Shown here one piece after another: positions 1 to 5,493 of a DNA stretch of 5,907 nucleotides (position 1 is the first letter of the stretch; each line of letters starts with the position of its first letter). Both the position numbers and the translations under genes were made by a program. The stretch lies in the NCBI GenBank assembly GCA_003023165.1, contig PXSD01000103.1, positions 1-5,907 on the forward strand, given 5' to 3'. This stretch comes from Halobacteriales archaeon QS_9_67_15. Its GTDB lineage: Archaea > Halobacteriota > Halobacteria > Halobacteriales > Haloarculaceae. The notes below the pieces were generated by a model. The model was not told the origin of the DNA. It worked only from the letters and a program-made list of their open reading frames with translations, and did not search any database.

Positions 1-67
1 CCCTACTCCCTCGGCGCATACACGCCTTGGTCCGTGAGGGTGGGGCTTTGATGTGGACTCCCAGCAA
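1..67 (-). ncRNA. Partial right end of the element and probable omegaRNA (reRNA) scaffold region
   Basis: In IS200/IS605 elements the guide RNA scaffold is transcribed from the 3' part of tnpB through the right end, with the guide taken from flanking DNA. On the minus strand, just after the tnpB stop, there is CCCCACCCTC, then a GC-rich stretch, then GAGGGAGTAGGG reaching the window edge. CCCTC (36-40) can pair with GAGGG (8-12), and inside them GGCG (24-27) can pair with CGCC (14-17). From memory of related haloarchaeal elements, the next bases would be TGGGG, completing a longer stem with CCCCACCCT, but they lie outside the window. The exact RNA boundaries and the guide cannot be seen. Transcription is inferred from the family only. 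Confidence 0.4.
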
Positions 68-1384
68 TCAGTCCCCGGCAATAGGCTGGTGACTCTCGCC
101 GTTCAACGTCCCACCATTTATACGCAGGTCTACTTCTGCGTCTCCGCTCCCCGACGTGGGCGAGGAACGGAGTCTGTGTGTCCGCTTCCGGGCGTACCGT
201 AGCCCGATGTTCTTTGCGCCGTTGTAGTCCGCGTTCATCCTGTACCCGCACTTTTGGTATTTGAAGTGTTCGCCGTGGCGGTTGTCTTTGTGCGTGAACC
301 CGCAGTCCGTCCGTGAACAGCGTTGGGACGTGTGGTTCGGTTCGACTTGCTCCACGGGGATACCCTGTTCAGGGGCCTTGTAGGAGACGTACTCGTAGAG
401 GCGTCGAAACGCCCAAACGTGGTGCCACTTCGCGTGCGGAAGCCGCTCACGAATATCAGTCAAGTCCTCGAACACGATAACGTCGCAGTCGTGTTCGACG
501 GCTTCCGTGACGAGTTCGTTAGCGACAGTGTGGATGTACTGCTTGCGCCACGCTTCTTCGCGCTTTCCGAGTCGAAGCAGGGCGTTGTGTGCGGCCTGCG
601 TGCCGCGCTGTTGCATTTCTCCCCGTCGCTTCTCGAACTCGCGGCACCAATGGTCGTAGTCGTCTCCTTGCCAAAACGTGCCGGTCGAGGAGACGGCGAG
701 GCTGTTGACGTCCTCAGAAATCAAAGATTTCTGATGGGCTGCGCAAGAGCTTCGCTCTTGCGAACGCCGAGGTCGATACCGAGGACCGTTTGGTCGGGGT
801 GCCCGGCATCTACCGGAACCTCTGCGTCGCGTCTCGTCAACGCCGTCAATCCGCTGGGTTGAGATATTGAGGTAGAACTCGTCTGTTGCCGCGTCGTACC
901 GAAGCGTGCTCTCACAGAACTCGTAGTCCTCGGAGAGTACGTACCACTCGTAGGGTGTCGGGCTGTCTGCCGGGAGAACGAACGACGGTTCGACCCGGCC
1001 CTCAACGGTTGCTAGCGACACCTTCTTGCGGTAGAACGTTGCGCTCCGCGTGTCGTAGTCCATCGTCTCGGCGGTGAACGTCGGTTGGGAGACGCGCTGT
1101 CCCTTCTTCCAGCGTTCGACAACGCCTTTGACGGCTTCGACGGCGCGACGTATCGCAGCTTGGACAAGTTGTGCCTGTAGGTCCGTCTCCTCGCGGAGTT
1201 CGGAGTAGAGCGCGTCACGAACGTTCCGTTTGTTGGTGTTGCACTCGGTGTATGACGTGTTGGACCAACAGTAGTCGGCGGTTCGATTCGCGCAGTACAG
1301 GTATTGTTCAGCGGTTCGGTGGAGTGCGTCGCGTTGCTCGTCGGAAACCGCGAGTTTTACCACGGCGGTTCGACGCACATCCAT
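68..1384 (-). pseudogene. tnpB: TnpB-family RNA-guided endonuclease of an IS200/IS605 (IS1341-type) element, catalytic core disrupted
   Basis: Intact TnpB proteins are RNA-guided DNA nucleases encoded by IS200/IS605-type transposons. This frame starts at ATG 1384 (MDVRRTAVVKL, a typical haloarchaeal TnpB start) and runs 438 codons to TGA at 68-70. The RuvC-II Glu (E306 in VIVFEDL), the RuvC-III Asp (D386 in NADYNGAKNIG) and half of the zinc finger (C356, C361) are visible. The RuvC-I motif GIDLGV is present in the DNA (Asp codon at 772-774) but in another frame. A slip near 820-840 leaves the correct frame, and a ~56-bp hairpin insertion near 709-764 returns it, so residues ~184-225 are scrambled. 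The second zinc knuckle reads Y376-Q-K-C379, where CxxC is expected. Removing the 19 extra codons gives ~419 residues, a normal family length. No tnpA is in view. I infer it has no nuclease activity; identity as a TnpB relic is near certain. Confidence 0.9.
714..762. repeat. Pair of short perfect hairpins inserted inside tnpB
   Basis: Two perfect inverted repeats lie 7 bases apart. The first has arms TCAGAAATC (714-722) and GATTTCTGA (726-734) with an AAA loop. The second has arms CGCAAGAGC (742-750) and GCTCTTGCG (754-762) with a TTC loop. On the minus strand the second reads with a GCGAAGC apex, a sequence known to form an unusually stable mini-hairpin. The pair sits exactly between the codons for GIDLGV and for NSLAVSS, which are adjacent in TnpB proteins, so it is an insertion of about 56 bases (roughly 709-764, edges uncertain by a few bases). 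It may be a tiny non-autonomous palindromic element of the kind associated with IS200/IS605 transposases in haloarchaea; that link is inference. Confidence 0.75.
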
Positions 1385-1409
1385 GTCTTCAGAGAGTACC
1401 TGACGGTGG

Positions 1410-1416
1410 TTATACG
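1410..1416 (-). promoter_or_regulatory. Probable TATA box of tnpB, leaderless spacing
   Basis: On the minus strand CGTATAA is centred about 29 bases upstream of the A of the tnpB ATG (1384). Haloarchaeal TATA boxes lie about 26-30 bases before the transcription start, so the transcript would begin at or next to the start codon. There is no good Shine-Dalgarno sequence before this ATG, which fits a leaderless mRNA. Confidence 0.4.
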
Positions 1417-1477
1417 TTTGGGAGTCGGTCGGTTGCAGTATGCCGGTTGTGTCGTACCGTGCCGGTTTCCTCCCCGA

Positions 1478-1508
1478 CCTACTCGCTCCCTTCGCTACGC
1501 TTCCGTGA
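1478..1508 (-). repeat. Right-end-like sequence upstream of tnpB, possible relic of a second IS1341-type element
   Basis: Read on the minus strand, this stretch has TCACGG (1503-1508), GGGAG (1486-1490) and AGTAGG (1478-1483). The same blocks occur in the same order and orientation after the tnpB stop (32-37, 6-10 and 2-7), with spans of 31 and 36 bases. The match is partial, not a clean repeat. It could be the scar of an older related element or part of this element's left end. I favour a relic because the motifs belong to the right-end hairpin of the family. Confidence 0.35.
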
Positions 1509-1515
1509 CGTCGGT

Positions 1516-1532
1516 CGAGCGGCCGCCGCTCG
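1516..1532. repeat. GC-rich hairpin in the tnpB-helicase intergenic region
   Basis: Arms CGAGCGG (1516-1522) and CCGCTCG (1526-1532) form a perfect 7-bp stem with a 3-base loop. Outer CGG (1512-1514) and CCG (1535-1537) could extend it around a small bulge. It lies 66 bases before the helicase start, upstream of its TATA box. No T-run follows on either strand, so it is not an obvious terminator. It may belong to a transposon end; function is unknown. Confidence 0.45.
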
Positions 1533-1566
1533 GGCCGAAATCTCCGGGCGAACGCGAGCCACGCCG

Positions 1567-1573
1567 TTTATGA
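1567..1573 (+). promoter_or_regulatory. Probable TATA box of the helicase gene, leaderless spacing
   Basis: TTTATGA is centred about 28 bases before ATG 1598 in an otherwise GC-rich stretch. That distance puts the transcription start at or just before the start codon. No Shine-Dalgarno sequence is present in 1580-1597, which agrees with a leaderless transcript. Confidence 0.5.
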
Positions 1574-1597
1574 ACCGCCGGCTCCTTTAGTGGTCCA

Positions 1598-3454
1598 ATG
1601 ACTGAACCGTCCACCCAGGTGACGCGCCTGTTTGGTGGTCCCGGGAGTGGGAAGACGACGGCACTGCTCGACAGGGTCGAGACCCTGCTCGAAGAGAACG
1701 ACGACGTGGAGTTCCGGGACGTGCTGGTGGTATCGTACACGCGTGCGGCCGCGGCGGAGATCCGCGAACGCCTCGCGGAGCGATTGGGCGAGTCCCCGCG
1801 AGCGCTCAAGGGGAACGTCTGTACCATGCACGCGAAAGCCTACGAGTTGCTCGACCTCTCGCGGGGGGACGTGGTCGGCGAGTCCGACAAGGAGGACTTC
1901 TGCGACGAGTACGGCATCGAGTACGAGGACGAGTACGAGGGGTCCCGTCGCCGGAGCGCCCGGTCGACGACCATCGGGAACAAGGTCATCGCGACCAGCC
2001 AGTGGCTCCAGCGCACCCGCCGCGACGTGGCCGACTGGTACGACGTGCCGTTCAAGTGGGACGACGAAGTTGTGCGGCTCCCGCCGGACGTCGACGAGAA
2101 CGCCCAGACCGGCAACAAGTACACGCCGACCTGGCCCTCCGACGACGACCGCATCAGCGTCCCCGAGACGATCCGCGCGTGGCGACAGCACAAGGGCGAA
2201 CACGACGTAGTCGGGTTCGCAGACATGCTCGAACGGGTCGCCCAGGGGTCGCTCCTGCCGAGCGTCGACTACCTCGTCATCGACGAGTTCCAGGACATCA
2301 CGACCCTGCAGTACGACGTGTACCAGGAGTGGCGTCCCCACATGGAGAGAGTCCTCATCGCAGGCGACGACGACCAGGTCGTCTACGCCTGGCAGGGCGC
2401 CGACCCCGACCTCCTGCTCGAGGAGGCGGTCACCGACGACAACATCCTCCCGAACTCCTACCGCCTGCCGTCCCGGATCCTCAACGTCGTCAACAGGGAG
2501 GTCAGCCACATCGACAAGCGCCAGGAGAAAGACCTCAACCCGCGCAAAGAGGGGGGTCGCGTCGAGGGCATCAAGAACCCCACGATGATCGACCTTGTTC
2601 GGAACGTCCGGACGACCATCGAAGAGGACGAGGACGGCACCGCGATGATCCTCTTCCGGGCGCGCTACCAGATGTTCCAGTTCGTCGACGAGTTCATCGA
2701 CGAGGGCATCCCCTTCACCTGCCTGACCGACCAGCGGATGTGGACCGACCGCCTCAGCCAGTACGTCAGCGCCATCGAGTCGCTCGACGCGGACGAGGCG
2801 GTGACGGGCCTGGAGGCCCGCCGACTGGCGGACATGCTCGCCGATTCGGCGTTCGGCACCAGCGAGCGCGACGAGCTGTTCGACGAACTCGACGAGATGG
2901 AGGAGGCCGCCGACATCGAGGACCTCGAAGAGCTCTCGGTCGAACCGGAGACCGTCCGCGACTACGCGCCGTTCGCGCCCGACCCGCGCGCGGCCGCCGA
3001 CATGCTCCGGAAGGTGACGAGCTTCCAGGAACGAAGCGTCGAGGCGTACTTCGGCGGCGACTACAGCGGGATGCAAACCGACCGCGTCCGCGTCGGCACT
3101 ATCCACAGCGCGAAGGGCCGCGAGGCCGACCACGTCTTCGTCGCGACCGACCTCACGGAGAAGGTCGTCGAACAGATGGCGGCGACCGTCGACCAGTCCG
3201 ACCGCGACGTGCCCGGCGACGGGGAGTTCACCAAGCACACCTCGCCGGTCCCGACGCTGACCGACAACGAACGACGCGTGTTCTACGTCGGGATGTCCCG
3301 CGCCCGCGAGCGCCTGGTTATCATGGAGAACCTCGTCGACGGGGCGCCGACCCTGCCCATCGACGTGCTCCTCAACAACGAACCGACCGACACGTCCATC
3401 GACGACGTACTCGCTGCCGCCCAGGAAGTCGACGACGCCGTCGCCGCGGACTGA
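1598..3454 (+). CDS. UvrD/Rep-family superfamily 1A DNA helicase
   Basis: This is a 618-residue ATP-dependent DNA helicase of the UvrD/Rep/PcrA type, expected to translocate 3'-5' on single-stranded DNA in repair or fork processing. Visible motifs in order: Walker A GGPGSGKTT (13-21, K19); motif Ia VVSYTRAAAAEI (44-55); Ib CTMHAKA (around 76-78); Walker B IDEFQD (D229, E230); motif III AGDDDQVVYAWQGADP (from 255); motif IV SYRLP (287-291); motif V GTIHSAKGRE (500-509); motif VI FYVGMSRARERL (562-572, R568). An acidic stretch fills roughly 85-200, where subdomain 1B lies. The ATG at 1598 is fixed by an in-frame TGA at 1571-1573 and by the TATA spacing. Because of this start, Walker A begins at residue 13 and there is no room for the usual Q motif (LNxxQ). 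It is shorter than E. coli UvrD. The family is certain; the cellular role and a specific name are not. Confidence 0.95.
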   Translation: MTEPSTQVTRLFGGPGSGKTTALLDRVETLLEENDDVEFRDVLVVSYTRAAAAEIRERLAERLGESPRALKGNVCTMHAKAYELLDLSRGDVVGESDKEDFCDEYGIEYEDEYEGSRRRSARSTTIGNKVIATSQWLQRTRRDVADWYDVPFKWDDEVVRLPPDVDENAQTGNKYTPTWPSDDDRISVPETIRAWRQHKGEHDVVGFADMLERVAQGSLLPSVDYLVIDEFQDITTLQYDVYQEWRPHMERVLIAGDDDQVVYAWQGADPDLLLEEAVTDDNILPNSYRLPSRILNVVNREVSHIDKRQEKDLNPRKEGGRVEGIKNPTMIDLVRNVRTTIEEDEDGTAMILFRARYQMFQFVDEFIDEGIPFTCLTDQRMWTDRLSQYVSAIESLDADEAVTGLEARRLADMLADSAFGTSERDELFDELDEMEEAADIEDLEELSVEPETVRDYAPFAPDPRAAADMLRKVTSFQERSVEAYFGGDYSGMQTDRVRVGTIHSAKGREADHVFVATDLTEKVVEQMAATVDQSDRDVPGDGEFTKHTSPVPTLTDNERRVFYVGMSRARERLVIMENLVDGAPTLPIDVLLNNEPTDTSIDDVLAAAQEVDDAVAAD

Positions 3455-3462
3455 CGCGGCGA
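3441..3462. repeat. Hairpin enclosing the helicase stop codon
   Basis: Arms TCGCCGCG (3441-3448) and CGCGGCGA (3455-3462) form a perfect 8-bp GC-rich stem, and the TGA stop codon (3452-3454) lies in the 6-base loop. It could mark or protect the 3' end of the helicase mRNA. No T-run follows closely, so it is not a standard archaeal terminator. The structure is seen; the role is inferred. Confidence 0.45.
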
Positions 3463-3562
3463 GTCTCTGGGCCCGAACTCGGCCGGACTCCTGTCGCCTC
3501 GGGTCGCGGCACGACCCCCGGTTTCTTTGCGATGGGTGACCAAGTCATACGGGTAGAGGACA

Positions 3563-3712
3563 GTGCCAGAGGAGTGCGACGTCTGCGGCGAGACGGTACC
3601 GTTCAGCGCCACCGTCCACCTGATCGTCAACACCCAGAGCGACGCCGGCACCTTCGACCGGTACGTCTGTCGGTCCTGTTACGACGCGGAACTAGAACCG
3701 GTCGTCGGGTGA
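3563..3712 (+). CDS. Small zinc-finger protein with two CxxC knuckles (49 residues)
   Basis: A GTG-started frame encodes 49 residues beginning MPEECDVCGET and ending at TGA 3710-3712. It has two CxxC knuckles, C5/C8 (ECDVCGE) and C36/C39 (YVCRSCY), the spacing of a two-knuckle zinc ribbon, with a short strand-like middle (TVHLIVNT) and an acidic tail. An in-frame TAG at 3554-3556 makes GTG 3563 the only usable start. The C-first codon use and acidic composition match its neighbours. Haloarchaea carry many such small zinc-finger proteins, some affecting motility, biofilm or stress. The role of this one is unknown: nucleic-acid or protein binding is possible. It lies 108 bases after the helicase on the same strand. 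I see no convincing Shine-Dalgarno sequence, and TTTCTTTGC at 3522-3530 is a poor promoter candidate. Confidence 0.75.
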   Translation: MPEECDVCGETVPFSATVHLIVNTQSDAGTFDRYVCRSCYDAELEPVVG

Positions 3713-3786
3713 GTCAGTAGCCGTCAGCGGCGGCCAGGTCGCCGCTTCGCGTCGTGCGGTGGCGATGGGTCGGTCGACACGCTGTG

Positions 3787-4128
3787 TCACTCGTCGGTAC
3801 TGCCGCCATCGAAGTAGTGCTCGGTCTTATCCCGTGTCGCGCTGGTGACTCTACCGAAGTCGACGACCGCTCGTCGCCGAGGGGGTCGCCCCGTTCGACG
3901 GCGCGGTCCGTCTCGACCGCCTGGAACACCCCGCGGATCACTCTGCAAAGAGGAAGTGTCGACCGAAGTCGAAGGGGAACGAAGGCGCGCTCCAGATCAG
4001 AGCGGTGGATGGCCGAGGTGGTGTCCGTGAGCCGGCGCTTGCCGTCGACAGCGGTGAGGACGACGCGGAGTCGTGAGCGTCGCGAGCGCGTTCGGCCACC
4101 GGCCTGCGCCAGCAAGGTGGACTTTCAC
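3787..4128 (-). pseudogene. Possible frameshifted gene remnant of unknown family
   Basis: Read on the minus strand, plausible haloarchaeal protein segments follow each other in changing frames. They are VKVHLAGAGRWPNALATL from GTG 4128; then, in another frame, VVLTAVDGKRRLTD and, further on, GVFQAVETDRAVERGDPLGDE; then, back in the first frame after about 3877, AVVDFGRVTSATRDKTE and HYFDGGSTDE, ending at TGA 3787-3789. Two single-base slips (near 4070 and near 3877) would join them into one protein of roughly 113 residues. The last segment is the most persuasive, because a run such as KTEHYFD is unlikely in random GC-rich DNA. I do not recognise the family. The plus strand also has coding-like frames here (for example one ending DSGEDDAES at 4074-4076), so strand and reality are uncertain. 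Confidence 0.3.
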
Positions 4129-4147
4129 CTCACACACTTGCGTACGT

Positions 4148-4151
4148 GGAG
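4148..4151 (+). promoter_or_regulatory. Shine-Dalgarno sequence of the PRC-barrel gene
   Basis: GGAG, within GTGGAGAGG, lies five bases before ATG 4157 and matches the anti-Shine-Dalgarno core of archaeal 16S rRNA. It supports ATG 4157 over an upstream in-frame GTG at 4073, and indicates a transcript with a short leader, unlike the apparently leaderless helicase and tnpB. Confidence 0.5.
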
Positions 4152-4156
4152 AGGCA

Positions 4157-4402
4157 ATGGCATCTGACGCCAACATCACAGAATCGGACGAGGGGAAGAA
4201 CGTAGTCGGCAGCGGTGGCAATGATATCGGCCGCGTCGTCGAAGTCAGTGGCGGGCAGGCACACGTCGAGCCGGACCCGGATATCTCGGACACGGTCATG
4301 TCGAAGCTCGGGTGGGGGAGTCGCAGCGAAGACAGCTTCCCGCTCGACGAGAGCGACATCGACACGGTCACCGACAACGAGATACGGCTCCGTTCGCTCT
4401 GA
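4157..4402 (+). CDS. Small PRC-barrel-like protein (81 residues)
   Basis: This 81-residue acidic protein begins MASDANITESDEGKNVV and continues GNDIGRVVEVSGGQAHVEP. The pattern (ITxxDxGKxVV, then xGxxIGxVxEVxGGxAxVxPDP) fits a PRC-barrel fold, a compact beta-barrel found in photosynthetic reaction-centre H subunits, RimM and many stand-alone archaeal proteins. The middle has PDPDISDTVMSKLGWG, and the end has DSFPLDESDID before a short strand, a layout I associate with a common haloarchaeal family annotated as PRC-barrel. It has no signal peptide or membrane helix and is presumably cytosolic. Its partner and function are unknown. The ATG at 4157 is chosen for its GGAG ribosome site. The gene converges on the UPF0104 gene, with 63 bases between the stops. 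Confidence 0.75.
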   Translation: MASDANITESDEGKNVVGSGGNDIGRVVEVSGGQAHVEPDPDISDTVMSKLGWGSRSEDSFPLDESDIDTVTDNEIRLRSL

Positions 4403-4461
4403 CCGGCGCGGTCGTTCGTCGTCTCCCGACGGATTCGGCCGCTGCAGTCGCACCGCAGACA

Positions 4462-4466
4462 TTTTT
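4462..4466 (+). terminator. T-run at the junction of convergent genes
   Basis: TTTTT on the plus strand lies 60 bases after the PRC-barrel stop, in an otherwise GC-rich gap, and touches the stop codon of the opposing UPF0104 gene. Archaeal transcription commonly ends at short T-runs. A weak hairpin (CGTCG 4417-4421 with CGACG 4427-4431) lies 30 bases earlier. It would serve the plus-strand gene. Confidence 0.35.
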
Positions 4467-5491
4467 CAGGAGCGCGAGACGACGTACAGCGCAGCAACGC
4501 CGCCGATCAGAATCGCGAACACGTAGCTCGCCAGTCGGTAGACGATAGCGATGGAGAGGCCGGTGGCAAAGGTGAACCCGCCGAGCGTGCCGAGCAGGCC
4601 GGCGAGCGCCGCTTCGACGCCCGCCAGTCCGCCGGGCGAGGGGGTCAGTCCGGCGAGCGTGCTCGCGGGGACGATGAAGAAGACGAGGAACAGCGAGATA
4701 GACTCGCCGATGGCGCGGACGGCGAAGTACAGCGGGAGCGCGAAGAACAGCCAGCCGACGTAGGAGTAGCCGAGGGCGTGCGCGAGCGCTTGCGTGTCGG
4801 CAGTGATGCGTTCGAACGCCGTGTTGAGGTCGTGCATGCGCTCGCGGACGCTCTCGAAGGAGACGAACCGCGTCCGCTCGGCGACCGGTGCGACGACCCG
4901 GAGTACGACGTTCCCCACTCGCTTGCGGGAGCGCCAGCCGAGCACCGCCACGACCGGGGCACCGACCGCGAAGGCGACGAGGACGCCCGCGACGCCGCGG
5001 ATCTGGTCCGAAAGCGTCGTCCGGAGGACGAGAACGACCGTCCCGAGCGCCGCGAAGGTGAAAAACGGGAGGAGGTTCAGCAGGTCGGCGGTGACGACGG
5101 AGGCCAGCGAGTCCTCGTAGCTGGCCTCCGTGTCTCGGGAGAGGACGTATGCGATGAACGGCTCGCCGCCCGCCTGACCGAGCGGCGTGACGTAGTTGGC
5201 GAACGTCGCCGCGTAGTAGGTGACGACGAGTTTGCGGAAGGGAACGCGATAGCCGACGACGCGGAGGACGACCTGCCACGCCTTCGCCCACGCGACGAGT
5301 CCGACCGCCGTCGAGAGACAGCCGACCGCGAGCCACCGGGGGTCGGCGCGTGCGAGTTCGCGCTGGATCTTCTCCAGCCCGATACCGTAGGCTATCAGCC
5401 CGAGGACGGCCAGCGCGACGGCGAACCCGCCGAGGGTCTTCAGCGCCGTCCGGCGGTCGACCAGGTCCGAAAAGCCCTCTGACCGGCTCAC
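4466..5491 (-). CDS. UPF0104 / LPG_synthase_TM family multi-pass membrane protein (YbhN/AglD-like)
   Basis: A 341-residue integral membrane protein of the family (PF03706, COG0392) that includes the membrane part of bacterial lysylphosphatidylglycerol synthase and the C-terminal region of haloarchaeal AglD. Hydrophobic segments are seen at about 16-37, 53-79, 88-104, 128-156, 165-186, 236-259, 264-282 and 288-338 (probably two). Conserved family blocks are GQAGGEP (105-111), after NYVTPL, and PSPGGLAGVEAAL (284-296), with R318 in the last helix region. A positively charged loop lies near 186-228. The start is GTG 5491, two bases after the TAA of the upstream sulfatase gene, with no clear ribosome site, suggesting translational coupling. 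It has no MprF-type catalytic domain, so it is not a complete aminoacyl-lipid synthase. Transport or flipping of lipids or lipid-linked sugars is a family-based guess. Confidence 0.88.
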   Translation of the reverse strand: MSRSEGFSDLVDRRTALKTLGGFAVALAVLGLIAYGIGLEKIQRELARADPRWLAVGCLSTAVGLVAWAKAWQVVLRVVGYRVPFRKLVVTYYAATFANYVTPLGQAGGEPFIAYVLSRDTEASYEDSLASVVTADLLNLLPFFTFAALGTVVLVLRTTLSDQIRGVAGVLVAFAVGAPVVAVLGWRSRKRVGNVVLRVVAPVAERTRFVSFESVRERMHDLNTAFERITADTQALAHALGYSYVGWLFFALPLYFAVRAIGESISLFLVFFIVPASTLAGLTPSPGGLAGVEAALAGLLGTLGGFTFATGLSIAIVYRLASYVFAILIGGVAALYVVSRS

Positions 5492-5493
5492 AG

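Larger units (their letters stand above)
3713..4156. other. Stretch without an intact gene, holding coding-like fragments
   Basis: Between the zinc-finger gene and the PRC-barrel gene there are 444 bases with no convincing complete gene. Open frames exist on both strands, but none has a good start, consistent composition and full length together. Codon-like patterns (G-first, C-third) change frame along the stretch, which looks more like a decayed gene than a regulatory region. The last ~40 bases must hold the promoter of the PRC-barrel gene; ACTTTCACC at 4121-4129 is a weak TATA candidate about 32 bases before its start. Confidence 0.6.

Noticed and set aside
323..862. 179-codon plus-strand frame opposite tnpB
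   Set aside because: Lies antisense to recognisable TnpB sequence and shows no family features.
1568..3238. 556-codon open frame on the minus strand opposite the helicase
   Set aside because: Codon-aligned mirror of a GC-rich gene; repetitive Val/Asp/Leu-rich composition with no motif, while the plus strand has all helicase motifs.
2002..3720. 572-codon plus-strand frame overlapping the helicase
   Set aside because: Arg/Pro/Gly-rich out-of-frame shadow with no domain signature.
4073..4156. Upstream GTG start for the PRC-barrel protein
   Set aside because: The added residues do not resemble the family, and ATG 4157 has a good ribosome site.
3754..4167. 137-codon plus-strand frame in the gene-poor stretch
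   Set aside because: The first part could pass for a protein (LVGTAAIEVVLGLIP), but the rest is Arg/Ser-rich and it overlaps the PRC-barrel start; not enough for a gene call.
4778..5482. 234-codon plus-strand frame opposite the UPF0104 gene
   Set aside because: Highly charged antisense mirror of a membrane protein gene, no recognisable motif.
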